64,000 nucleotides of DNA from Pseudopyrenochaeta lycopersici. Lineage: Eukaryota; Ascomycota; Dothideomycetes; Pleosporales; Pseudopyrenochaetaceae. The stretch covers positions 992,001 through 1,056,000 of the forward strand of contig NHZP01000019.1 in assembly GCA_003313425.1 (NCBI GenBank), read 5' to 3'. Positions 21,287 through 32,493 of the stretch are shown one piece after another (positions within the stretch are counted from its first letter, which is position 1; every line of letters begins with the position of its first letter). The position numbers were made by a program, and so were the translations under genes. Below the pieces are notes generated by a model. That model had not been told where the DNA came from. It worked only from the letters and a program-made list of their open reading frames with translations, and did no database searches.

Positions 21287-22359
21287 TGGTTAGGATTCGC
21301 AAACATATGCTGGAAGTTTAATGTAAGATAGATGTTCCATTCACTCTTGTGATCTAAATACTCCTGTGATCTTCGACCGGTCAAGCCTTGTTACACTGAT
21401 TGGTCCCGCTCTGTCAGGGCTGCCGCACCTCATCCTCTAAGAACCATTTACCATTCAAATAATAAACGCCAGTCTCTTCCTCCGTTTCTCTCAATTGATA
21501 TTCCACTTTTTTTGTTTCAGGGTTTTTTCGTACCTGGGCAACGTAAAGCTGCTTCTTGCGTCGTCTATTGGAGACAGTCTCGGTGATGGAGATTTGTTTG
21601 TCAGGTACCCATTTCGCAATAACCTAGCCTCCAATCAGCGAGATTTTATTACAGGATGTTCATGGTATTTTACATCAGCCCCTAGACCTTTTATAACGCC
21701 TGCACGATCCTGAGGCACTAGTCTTATCTTATTAGGGTCAGCTTGCAAAGCCTAAAAGGAGATACATCGAGTGGCACTTGGTGGCTCTGGTCCTCATTCT
21801 TTCCTTGGGGAAGTTTTTGTTGCCCTTCTTCGGTCATAATTGGGGCTGGCGAGCATGTGGTGATTGTAGGTAATGAGCAGCCTAGTTTCTCAGGCTGCCG
21901 CAAGGCTTTTATTGCCAGGAAGGTTTGGGGCTAAGGCCATGGAGGACCATTCACCGAGTTGCCAAATCCGGCGGTTGCTAGATAATTTTTCTCAGGCAGC
22001 AGTTTGCCTGCTCTCATTAATCGTTCGCCTGTCCTCGCAGGACCAATGATCAGATGATAAGGCAGACCTTGTGTGACGTGCGAGGCTTACATTGTGTTGC
22101 TTACCTTGCTTCGCCGCGGGGGACTTCCCGCGGATCAATAACTTCTTGCATAAATTACTGCCTTTTAGCGAGCCGAATGCGCACACATCCCGATGCGAAC
22201 CATGCGGTGGCTGACACGCACGGCTGAGTCCTTCCTTTAGTATTGTGTAGCATAGCCTCAGCCTTTCAGTATGCTTGTTCATTCAATAACAAATAACATT
22301 GGCCTCGACAGTCTCTTCGTCTAAGACCTTCCACCTGATTTTCATCGCTGTGATCAAAA
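21287..22359. other. Intergenic region between divergent genes
   Basis: 1.07 kb between the minus-strand DUF6594 gene and the plus-strand caspase-like gene. Only short ORFs; no feature supported. Confidence 0.4.
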
Positions 22360-23692
22360 ATGGCTTCCATGTTTCACCAGAACACGCCAGGGCTGTCACC
22401 ACAAGGGCACTTGAGAATCGATCCCGGTCTGCCACCGTCGCCATTGAGTCTTGACTTTCGCTCCTCAAGAGACGATGAACATGAGACCAAGCTTCAGGAA
22501 TGCTGGGATAAATCCATCGCGAAACATATGGACTTATTGGACGGGTACCATAATGTTCATGTCTTAATGATCAAATGGCAAGACGAGATAGACCAACTAC
22601 GAGTGCGACAAGAGGTAAGATGCCAGCAAAGTATTAAAATTTTAAGGATAATTTTAAAATTCTTCTAGGTCGATGACCTTACCAGCGTTTTCGGTAATAT
22701 TTTCAAGTTTGATGTCACCGAAGTGCAATTAGGAGCGTCAAAGTCGCAACTACAGCTCGAGAAAGAGATCTCAGCATGGGCATATGATAATGATGGCCCT
22801 CACAACCTCTTTATAATATACTATGCTGGTCATGGTATTTTTAACGACATTACCAAGGTACTCGAGTTCTCACCGTACGTAGCGACAACTATCAACGTTT
22901 AAAGGTACTGAACTGATATATTGCACTAGAAACAACGAGCTAGACACCGGTCCACGGGTAATCTGGAACAAAGCTGAAAAACATTTTATTGAGACCGTTC
23001 AAGCTGATGTCTTCGCAATAATGGATTGCTGTTACGCCAGCGACCTCCTCCGGAATGTCCCTGAAATTGGCCGAACATTCGAGATGCTTGCTGCCTCACA
23101 CATGGGTTTGACCACAACGCAACCTGGCAAAGATTCTTTCACTCGTTGTCTCATTAAACACTTGAAAGAGCTAGCAGTCGAGTCATCTAACAGCTTTTTC
23201 ACAACACGAGACATTGTTGAACGAATGCAGAAAGAGCGTGGCAGCCAAGCGCCCGCGCTGTGGCGTCGCATCGGAGGCACCAGCCGACATATCCGTCTAA
23301 GTAAACTTAAGCCCTTGCATGAGCGTCCAAAGAGAAATAAAGAAATCCCATCTCATGCACGGTTTCTCAACCTTGGTTTTCATCTTAAGAACGAGTACTT
23401 CTCTGAAACACATATCGAGGGTCTCACGAAAAAACTTCCTCTTTTATTCGAAGAAGAGGGTGTCCCACTTCTGGACATCAAGTGGTTAGGGTGCAGAAGA
23501 GTCGGAACCCCAACATTCAGGGAAGTTGTTGAGATTGTTGTCAAGAACCGTGGAAACCTCGCTGTTATGTCTCCGTCGAAGACACAGCAAAAGAGATGCG
23601 CGGATGAGGCAGGGATAGACGAGGGGATTGCAGAGAGTGTAAAGTGCCAGAAGCGGCGGAGTGAACCAGGTATCAACACCAAGGCTATGTGA
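22360..23692 (+). CDS. Caspase-like peptidase, family C14 (metacaspase type), 407 aa
   Basis: Three exons: 22360-22614, 22669-22874 and 22930-23692, with introns of 54 and 55 bp. The first exon carries a Pro/Ser-rich lead. The caspase fold follows: VDDLTSVFGNIFKF and a helix, then FIIYYAGHG (catalytic His near residue 140) and DVFAIMDCCYAS (catalytic Cys near residue 188), the His/Cys dyad expected for C14. The FEMLAASHMG and SFTRCLIKHL blocks are typical of the fungal stand-alone C14 proteins. The last ~120 residues form a second region (FLNLGFHLKNEYFS..., KWLGCRR) ending in a basic tail. These proteins are thought to act in cell-death or stress signalling; no NLR partner is in the window. 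Confidence 0.8.
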
Positions 23693-24110
23693 TGCTTCTA
23701 GTCCACATTTATGCTGGTAAGTTACAAGAACCAGCCTTGAGTCAAGAAATCTCCAGGCGCATTACGGACGCAGAATTTCCTTTATGATATAGTAACCCGT
23801 ATACCCGTACATGCTATTCATCATGTGCACCCACGTTCACTCCCTAATAGGACCAGATTACGATGTTTACTTCATATTTTCTTATTCCTTATAGTGTTAT
23901 TTGCTTTCCTATTCAAGCACTATAGTCAAGATACGCGGAGTTGCTTCCGTCGCAAGCAGATTGGTTTCTTGGCTCATGTCGTTTAACCAAGCTGCCAGTA
24001 CGGATCCGCACTTTATTCCAACCCCGCACAGCATACGCCATCCGCCGTCTACGACTTATATCTCATCAAATGCCACACACTTCAATAAATAAAGAAATGA
24101 CATATACGAC
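23693..24110. other. Short intergenic region
   Basis: About 420 bp, AT-rich; promoter of the FAD oxidase presumably here. Nothing specific seen. Confidence 0.35.
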
Positions 24111-25536
24111 GTGCAATTTACAATGATGGAAGAAGAACCGACTGTTCTTATTATCGGAGCCGGCACGTTTGGCACATCTACGGCATACCATCTAAGCCAA
24201 AAGTATCGTGATCCATCTCGCATCACAATCATCGACCGTTGGGATACTACGGCAGCTCTCAAAATAAAGCATGCAGCAGCTATTGACACGAACCGCATCA
24301 TTCGCACAGACTACGAATCGTCACTCTACTGCAATTTAGCTAATGAGGCTATACATCCCTGGTTTTGGAGTATTGCCGTGCAAGGACACTTTCACAAGAC
24401 CGGCTGGATCGTTCTTGACAGGAAAAAGGGTGGCTTTGGGGATGCGGTGAGGAAGACTTTCAAAGCGCGTGGTGGGGATTATACGCGAGATGTCGACGCA
24501 GAAGAGCTGGAAAAGTATAATGTTGTGAAAGGTTTGAAGAGTGATAACTATGGAAATGGATACTTCAACCCTGAAGCGGGGTGGTGCGATGCTGAGAGTG
24601 CCACCGCAAGTTTCACCAAAGTCGCAACCAACAATGGCGTCAACAGGGTGACAGGTGAAGTGGAAGAACTACTATACGCTTGCAATGGCGCCTTTATAGA
24701 AGGAATCAAAACGAAGGATGGCCGAACTCTGAAAGCGGATAAGATTGTGTTGGCAGCAGGCGCATGGACAAGTAGCCTTCTCTCGCCCATCGAAGACGCA
24801 TTGAACATTCAAGAGAAGGATCGTGTTGAACGCCAGATCACAGCCGTTGGAAGGCTTTCTGTCTACTACACTCTAGGGGAGCAGGAAACGCAAGAGATCA
24901 TCGATTCAAAGATGCCTGTTTTGGTCATAGGGGGAGAAGTTGATATCATCCCCCCATCGCAACCGAACCGCACCCTGAAGATCAATGACTTGAAGACAGA
25001 AATCGTAAACACGGTGATCACATCGTCTGGTCGAAGCATAACAGCACCATACACGAGGGACCAAAACGATATTCCAAAGAAGTTGAGAGAACAGAGTGAG
25101 GACATTATCAGGAGTGCAATGCCAGAATGGACCAGATCAAGGAGGCCAGATCGATGGCGGATATGCTATGACGCTGTTACACCAACGGAGGACTGGCTAA
25201 TGTGCCAGCATCCTGACTCCAAGCTTTCCAACCTTTATCTTGCAGTCGGGGGAAGCTTTCATTCTTACAAGTAAGTGCTCGCAAGATTAGTGCGCTTTAC
25301 CAATATTTCCAGTTGATTCTGACTGCCGACTAAGGTTTCTCCCCATCGCTGGTGCATATATGTACAATGTTTTGAATAGTAAGAGTAATGGCGAGGAGAG
25401 AAATAGTGCGTGGAAATGGAAGAGTGAGGAAGAATTGAGGAGGAGACAGGGTAAGGAATTTGGTGATAGTCCTAGAAAGGGTGAGAGACAGGAAATAAGC
25501 ACCTTCGAGGTTGGAAGTCGAACCTCAAGACTCTGA
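24111..25536 (+). CDS. FAD-dependent oxidase (fructosyl-amino-acid/sarcosine oxidase type)
   Basis: Exons 24111-25270 and 25335-25536 (64-bp intron). The N-terminus holds the Rossmann motif IIGAGTFGTSTAYHLS, and VLAAGAWTSSLL is the conserved second FAD-contact segment. RWRICYDAVTPTEDW contains the Cys that in monomeric sarcosine oxidase and amadoriases binds FAD covalently, and GGSFHSYK joins across the intron to FLPIAGAYMYNVL, the usual C-terminal block of fungal fructosyl-amine oxidases. Length (~450 aa) fits. It would oxidise secondary amines or Amadori products to H2O2. No PTS1 is present; the C-terminus is a polar tail. Start could also be 24123 or 24126, which lose only four or five residues. 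Confidence 0.82.
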
Positions 25537-26416
25537 GATCGGAGTTAATCGAGTACTTGGTTTCAATTCTTGGAACACTAATACAAGAAGTGGTTTCGCC
25601 TCTGTCTTTGGATATTGAGCTGGTATCGGACAGCCTGAATGTAGTCTTAGGTGGTATAAGTGTATATTTCGAAGTACAGAGTTATCTTCGCTGATACGTC
25701 CACTGATTTTGGAAAAGGAAATATTCTTTTATGCACTCAAATATTTGACACGCATTGCGGCCACATACTTGTTGTCGTTGAACACGATAGCGGAAGAGGT
25801 GCAAAGCACGGGAAACGAACACTGAAGATCTATAAGTTTACCACAGACCACGGAGCCAAGCATGATAACTTCTGATACATTTGCAACAATGTGTAAAATA
25901 AATCTGTGAATAAAACTAAATCAACCCATGGTGCAACAACGGTAGAGGTAATTCGGAAGTGGTTCATATCTATTTCAGTAATTGGATACTCAGTCAAAGG
26001 CCAAGTGATGCTGGTGGAAATGCAGGCAATTAGGACTGTGAGACACTGACTATGAATATTGGAGTAAAAGAACAGGGGCAAAATGTGATCGATAAGAGGG
26101 CTTGCGCGCCTACCGAGTAGCTTCAATCTGATGGGCGGCTTGTTATCAAACTAGGAATTAGCTTTCCTGCATGATCATGCAATCGAGTGCGCTGCTAAGT
26201 ACAAGATCAGCCCTTACATAACTTGACACAGACAGGTCTGACGTGGTAGTGACAGCCCTGGATATTAGAGATACTGCTGTGAAGCTCATAGAGCAAGTGG
26301 TTTCTATCAACCTAGCAGAGCATCTATTCAACCCTTCAGTAATTGGTGGCCCCAAGGTGCGTGAACATGATATAAGGTGTGTGTTTGTATATATCTTCGC
26401 GCACTGCCTCTTTATT
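25537..26416. other. Intergenic region between convergent genes
   Basis: 880 bp between two 3' ends; short ORFs only, no family recognised. Likely holds the terminators of both genes. Confidence 0.4.
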
Positions 26417-27602
26417 CTACATTGGCTTGGCTTTAACCTTAATGACTACCTTTCCAAAATGGCCACCACTGAACAAATATTTCAGCGCCTGATCGGCCTC
26501 TTCAAATATGAACTCTCTATCCACAACTGGCTTTATCTTCTTCTCATCATAGAATTTTAGCATTCTTTCCAGCTCATCTCTTGGCCCATTAATGATACCC
26601 TTCAATGTGACGTTCCTCTTTAAGCACAACAGGTTCGTGTTTGTCCTGTCGCTAGGGTCGTCTTGCTTGCCACTGAGGTAGCCGATACATGCGATCAGCC
26701 CACCGAAGCGCACGCATTCGAAGGATTTGCGAAGGGTAGTTGCGCCGCCAACTTCGATAATAATATCCGCGCCCTGGTCGTTAGTCTTGGCAAGGACGGC
26801 GTTGTCCCAGTCGGTTTCGCTGCGGTAGTTGATCGTCTCCTGTGCGCCCAGATTTACTGCACGTTGCAACTTTTCATCCGAGGACGAACTAATAATGATA
26901 TTCGCACCTGCAGCAGCCGCAATCTGGGCTGCAGAGATACTGACGCCCCCAGTACCCTGGCATACGATCGTTTCGCCTTTTCCGATGATCTCGCCCTTCG
27001 GTCGCATGCAGTTTAAGCTCATCCACGCCGTCATTGCCGCAATTGGCAGACATGATGCCTCCTCGTCGCTCAGATAATTCGGAATCTTAACTAAGCCGTA
27101 TGTGGGAAAGACGCGATACTGTGTCAGCACACCAGGAGCAGGGCCTCCGAGACCGTTTCCGAGGTCTTTCGGTTGGATTTGACCTGTCAAATGAGAAGAT
27201 GCGAAAGTACTGATGACTCGATCGTTTTTTTGGAGACTAAATTTCGGGTTCTTATACGGGTCGGAAGTGTCGTTGGTAGTTGGTCCGACGGCAACAACAA
27301 CGCCACACATGTCGCTACATGGTACAATGGCGGGTGGTTGTTCGACGGACTTGTGATGATTATATAGCCCCATGCAGACTACGTGCGGTTAGAATTCTTT
27401 CATAAGAGCCCTCTGTCATGAGTGCAAGCACAAGGGCGTCCGATTTCATACCTTCAGTATCCCTATAGTTCAAACTGACAGAATGAATTTCAACTAGTAC
27501 TTCATCCTCTCCTGGAGCTGGACAATTCACCTCTTCTAATCTCAGCTTGTCCAGACCGTTTTGGCCAGTAAGCCATTGCTTAATTCTTTGCGGCGGCGTC
27601 AT
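26417..27602 (-). CDS. MDR-family NAD(P)-dependent dehydrogenase (quinone oxidoreductase-like), 370 aa
   Basis: Exons 27602-27452 and 27378-26417 (73-bp intron); the junction gives LNYRDTEVCMGLYNHH, in line with the SLNYRD motif of the GroES-like N-terminal domain. The cofactor-binding segment is CQGTGGVSISAAQIAAAAGA, followed by DEKLQRAVNLGA and GGHFGKVVIKV at the end. The zinc-ligand GHE motif of classical alcohol dehydrogenases is absent, so it belongs to the zinc-independent branch. The start MTPPQRIKQWL at 27602 is preferred to 27626 because it brings the first strand to the usual position. It overlaps the 3' end of a small upstream ORF by 23 bp. Substrate unknown. Confidence 0.85.
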
Positions 27603-27810
27603 CTCTTGTTGAGACGGATCGCACACTTTCGGAAGATCTCACGCTAGCTGAAGAACGCACACTTTCGGCTCGCAGTAAATTCCTGGTACTTGATCCTGGT
27701 GATAATATTTCCTTACTCTTGCGATGCGAAAATAACCCAGAAATCTCATTCAGCCAGTCTCGACGGTCTTGGGAAAATGGTGGTGTTGGCATCTTGACAG
27801 CAGCCGACAC
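27580..27810 (-). CDS. Small Ser/Arg-rich ORF overlapping the dehydrogenase start, 76 aa
   Basis: The ORF MSAAVKMPTPPFSQDRRDW... has an ordered-looking N-terminal half (DWLNEISGLFSHRKSKE) and a C-terminal Ser/Arg repeat (ESVRSSASVRSSESVRSVS). Composition looks coding. Its stop lies 23 bp inside the dehydrogenase frame, in another phase, on the same strand. It could be an independent small gene, or an upstream ORF on the dehydrogenase mRNA that would lower its translation. No homologue recognised. Confidence 0.45.
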   Translation of the reverse strand: MSAAVKMPTPPFSQDRRDWLNEISGLFSHRKSKEILSPGSSTRNLLRAESVRSSASVRSSESVRSVSTRDDAAAKN

Positions 27811-28885
27811 GACGTCTTATAGGGCCTTTGAGCTCGTTTCAGAATCCTGACAGGTATGATGTATGCAACTGCGGGTAAGGGTCGCCGAACATGCAAACCT
27901 GTGGGGAAAGTCACGATATATGTCAATTAACATCATGATGATAACGGTACTCACTGGCGTTATTGCGCAAAACGTCACTGGCCGTGTTCGCCCGACTGGA
28001 CCGAGGTGACAGGGTAAGACCGGAAGACGGCAGCCGATGCAAGGCGCGATCAGTAACACAACATCACTCTTAATTGTAATTTTTATGAGGCTTGAAAGGC
28101 TGAGAAACTGGCGCAAACCCGTCTAAGTACTTGTTTGGATGGTATGGCCTAATAGGACAGAACATGAGAAGAAAGGAAAGAAGGAAGGAGAAAACGTGAG
28201 ACCAGCTGAAGCTGATGGAGACATCGTAGTGGCGGAGTCAAGCCCGCAGCATTCCGCAAGCTCGCCCTCCGCGTCCGGGAGGGAGACTAGTTGAATTATG
28301 GAACTTTACAGAAGTATTTGGTGATGCCAAAAGTAAATTCTATAAATATTCTGACCTTTGGTCATCAGCGACAAGGTTCTGGGCATCGATCGTGGTTTGC
28401 TGGACTATACCTCATTGTTCACTGGAAGACTCTAACGCATCAATTAACCGCATCGGATGACTATATGCATTCACAAATCCTAGGAAGCATGTACAAACCC
28501 TCCAGAGCAAGGTTCGATGGTCAGCACCTCGAATCTTCGGTTCGCATCCCGAACACGAGAACTTTTGAGCCTAGGTACTAATCCCTGCGACTCAGCCTAG
28601 CAAACCGACAACGAAAGGTCAAAAAACACTTCGATTCGCAGGTAGGAAGTATCACGCCAATTCTCAGGCTTTGAGATGTCGACTTCAAGGATATTGAATA
28701 GTATATAGTCACCCGAGAGGCTGAAGCGTGTTCGAGATCGGTTAATAGCCACAATAGATAGCGCACGCGACAGCCAAGAACGGGAGGACCGTGTTGTGAA
28801 TGCCTTCACCTTGCAATTCTTGACATTAAATGTTCGTTATTAACAAATCTATAAAGCGTCATTATACATTATCACTGACACATTC
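27811..28885. other. Intergenic region
   Basis: 1.07 kb with short ORFs only. A GGTTCGCATCCC stretch near 28539 resembles a tRNA T-loop, but no matching A box or acceptor stem exists. Confidence 0.4.
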
Positions 28886-30801
28886 TTAATTTCGATACTG
28901 CTCCGGAACCTCCGGCCATTCATCCACGCCGTCCAGCATGACCATCGCCATTCCGCCATTCAAATGACTCTGAATATGACAATGTAACATGAACGCTCCC
29001 GGGTTGACTACTTGATATCTGACAGCCAACCAAGTTGGCGCTGATGCAGATGGTGGGGTGACGAAACCATCTCTGTATGGAGGACTAACAAAATTGAAGT
29101 TCTGCGGAATGACTTTGGCTGCTTCAGCAACACTAGTCCAATTGAACGTCCCTTCGCCGGCCCCAATAATGAATGCGCGATTGGAATGCTTGTGAATTGG
29201 ATGGGGTGGCTGCCGAAGTGCAGGGACGAGGAAAATAAGGTCTACCCATGTATTGTTCTTGGTTACGATGGTGATGTTGCCGCCGGGGTTGTTGGCATTA
29301 GGAGGCTGGTAGAGTAGAGGTGGGTTCCCATCGTCGAGGACGGGATGATTGAACGGTGTAACGTTTAAGGCCCAGGTGTACGAATTCTGGACACTGCCCG
29401 TGGTCAAGAAGTAAGTTTGAGCAATTTCGGGCGCAGTAGTAGGGTACTGAGGTGGGAAGGAGACCATTTTGGCTTGATCAAATACAATGACTTCTTTGGA
29501 CGTAGGTGCTCCGGCTTGGTTGGTATACGGTGTTGAAGTGATAGTATCCGTGGCAGTATTGTTCTTGTAGTACCCATAGCCGCTGCCATGACCTCCTTCG
29601 TAGGAGAAAACGGCAGTCGTATCAATCATTTGAGCGAGGGCAAGTGATGCGACGCGAATGCCATAGTTGCCATCCTGCTTGTCGAGTTCGATGAATACGG
29701 AATAGCGATCTCCATTAGCGACGGTGAGAACATCAACCTTGAGAGGCTCGATATAATGGGCATCGACCGCATACACCCATAGCGGGTGTTCGTCGATGCT
29801 AAAAGCGAACGTGTCAATGCCAGCCGTTGATATGATATCAAGGGCTAGCCATCTTTTGCCACTGGGTGCCTTGATGACCTCCTGATAGCCTTTGGTTGGC
29901 GTGCAAACCTCAAAAACCGAGGGAGGCAGAGCATTAGGGTCAATTTCCGAGTCAGGGCCTAAAAGGAGTTGGAACATTTTAGGCGGGAGACAGCTGATCA
30001 TATTAGTCAATGCGGAACCAAGGTTAGAATCTCGCATACCCTTTGTTGGTCAGTTGCAAACCATTTGACTTTAGAAGTGGCGCAATGCCAGGGTTTGTGA
30101 ACGCATCGATATCTTCTCGAGACCAACAGCTGACAGCACCCTTTCCATTCACAAGCAGAGAATCCATGCAAATCGCACTCTCCAGGCCTGAGGCAATCTG
30201 GTCATTCCAGGTCTCATCAGATGTCCTGTGGCGCCAATCAGAGAGAAGAAGGGGCGCAACGTTAGCTTCGGCCTCTTCAAGCAAGCTGACCTCTGCAGGG
30301 GCAATCTTGGCGAAGGGCTTCGGAATTCCAGCTTTAGGCTTAATGATAATAGGGCCATATGCACCATCGTCAATCTGACCACGGCTATGGGCGTGGTAGA
30401 AGTAGCTTCCATAATGGTCAGCATACCATTTGTAATTGAAGGTAGCGCCAGGCTGGATAGGGCGTTGCGTCAGGCCGGGCACACCATCGGCCCAGGGTGT
30501 ATTTGTCTGATGAATACCTACCGACGGTCAGCATCATAAGAAAGGTGTTGTAGGTGAAGAACGATATACCATGATAGTGAATGCTCGTGTTGAACGGAAG
30601 ATGGTTGATTACTTCTATCTCCACCCAGTCATCTTGCTCTATTTCAAGGACTGGTCCTGGGTATTGGCCATTGACTAAAATCATGTGACGTTCAAACCCA
30701 TCTGGTGATCCTTTTGCCCAAGTGAGCTCGAGCCTGAAGTGACATGACCCTGCAAGTGTGACCGTCGCAAGGGACAGCCATAATGCAAGTAGAGATAGCA
30801 T
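28886..30801 (-). CDS. Secreted laccase-like multicopper oxidase, 605 aa
   Basis: Exons 30801-30570, 30517-30040 and 29993-28886, introns 52 and 46 bp. A signal peptide (MLSLLALWLSLATVTLAGS) leads the protein. All four copper motifs are present: HYHG joined over intron 1 to IHQTNTPWADGVPGLTQ, YFYHAHSRGQ, HPIHKH and HCHIQSHLNGGM. The residue ten after the T1 Cys is Met, which by family knowledge points to a lower redox potential. L1 has HYHG and L2 has HAH in place of the usual HWHG and HSH. The second splice gives NKGCLPPKM, also conserved. It probably oxidises phenols or pigment precursors outside the cell. Confidence 0.88.
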
Positions 30802-32493
30802 CTGGGAGCAAAGTATCTCTAATCAGGAAGCGATACGTGAGACAAAAAGGAAAGGTAAATAGAAAGATTTAATCCTAAAGAGCGAGGTGCTTGCATCAGA
30901 GCGGTCACAGCAGGGGGACCGAGCTGCATTTAGTACTCAGCTCTCCTCTGCAGCCCTATGGTGGATTGCTACACTAGATTTCATGTCATGTCATGACAAG
31001 CGCCAATGTCTGTGATCGTGCTAAACAGCCTACCGGAAATGGCGATCCTTGCACCTCGTGGCGTTCAGCAACGTTGGGCGTGGTTGGACACAGCCCGTGG
31101 TATTGAGGCGAAGCTCAGAGGGAAGCGAGGTTGACTAAAATGCTTTGTATAGAAATGGCAATGAGGCGCCACTCTCAGGTATGAGCTGGTGCATCAGCAA
31201 CATTTGCAAGCTCTCTGATGGTCCATCACGCGAGGCAGGTCAGCGCTAGGACCATAGGGAAGCGGATTTGGGGATGGTGCTTAGCAGCCTCGTACAGAGC
31301 TGCCGACTATTATTGACAGTTTCTTGGCTGAACGTATGAAAATTGCAGACAAGCAGATGTGAGATAAGCAGGGAGCAGCGTTGAGGCGTAGGGCTGCGCT
31401 GGCGGCCGGGTCAGGCATCCCGCTAGCGATTAGGCGCGCAACAGCAAGGATGAGCTCCATAACTGACGGTGTAGCAGCACCAACTGACTGCATTCCAAGA
31501 GACGACGAGCAATCCGCCAGACATGAGTCTTGGTGAAGAAGAGCATAGGGACGACCTGGGGCCTCCAGCAGTCCGAGATTAGTGCGCCAAGATCTCCCAC
31601 TAGCGCAGTCCTGATGCAGGGCGTGCTGGCAAGAAGGATACCCTCTCACCCTTCACCATTACAGACCGCAACTCTGTCTCATCGGTCAAGGTGTCTTCAG
31701 GCCAGGATCTAGGATGTCTCCAAGCAGCCATGGGAGCAATTCCTTTTTTGAGTAATGCTCAGCCGCAGGTCTCATCGATTTCCCCAATAATGTCCCTGCA
31801 CCGAAAGTAAGCTTCGCCGAGCCTCAAACTTGCGGCTCTATTGGGCACATATCTCAATCGCAATCTTCAATCATTCCGTACAAGCCGTGCTTATCTTGAG
31901 AGCCATCTCCCAGACCTCTTGTCTGTTAGAGCCGGGAACACGTCTCGTGTGCCCCGCACTTGAATTAAATACACGTGCGACAACCATTACAAGGTCGAAG
32001 ATATGCTGTGCGACTCCAAATGGCGATTCGAGAAGCGCCCATGGCACGGAGAAATTCGCAGCCTTGTTGTATCCTAGCCAACACCGTGGTAACCATCGTT
32101 ACACCAACTTGGTGGATGGAAAGCATACCCTATAGAACAATCCTGGACGTGTCAAAGAGCCATTGTGAATGACTATTCCATCATTCCTTTTTGATCTTGT
32201 TTCTCTGGCAAGAGTTTCATAATGTTTTGGCTTTGTTGTCATTGTGAACCTTTCTTCACTTTCGAAACTAACCCAAAGTTATATTACACCAATATTGCGA
32301 AAGGTTGTCGATAAAGCGCTACTACTATTATTTCACATTGCTTTCAGAAGTTTTCTTCATTCCTGTATTTAATCGCTCTCCCTTCTGCTCGTAGCATGTG
32401 ATTCCGACACAACCTGATCTACCACATACCGTACATAAAATAACACTTACTTCAGCATTCATCAAACCCTACCAAATTTTACTTTTAGATACT
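30802..32493. other. Intergenic region between divergent genes
   Basis: 1.7 kb; contains no supported coding region. A TCATGTCATGTCATG short repeat lies near 30981-30995. Promoters for the multicopper oxidase and the nuclear orphan gene should be here. Confidence 0.4.

Noticed and set aside
28500..28575. tRNA-like GGTTCGCATCCC T-loop
   Set aside because: No A box, anticodon arm or pairing acceptor stem at the right distance.
31281..31649. 122-codon minus-strand ORF with an Ala/Leu-rich middle
   Set aside because: No domain, no splice partner, and composition like the surrounding noncoding sequence.
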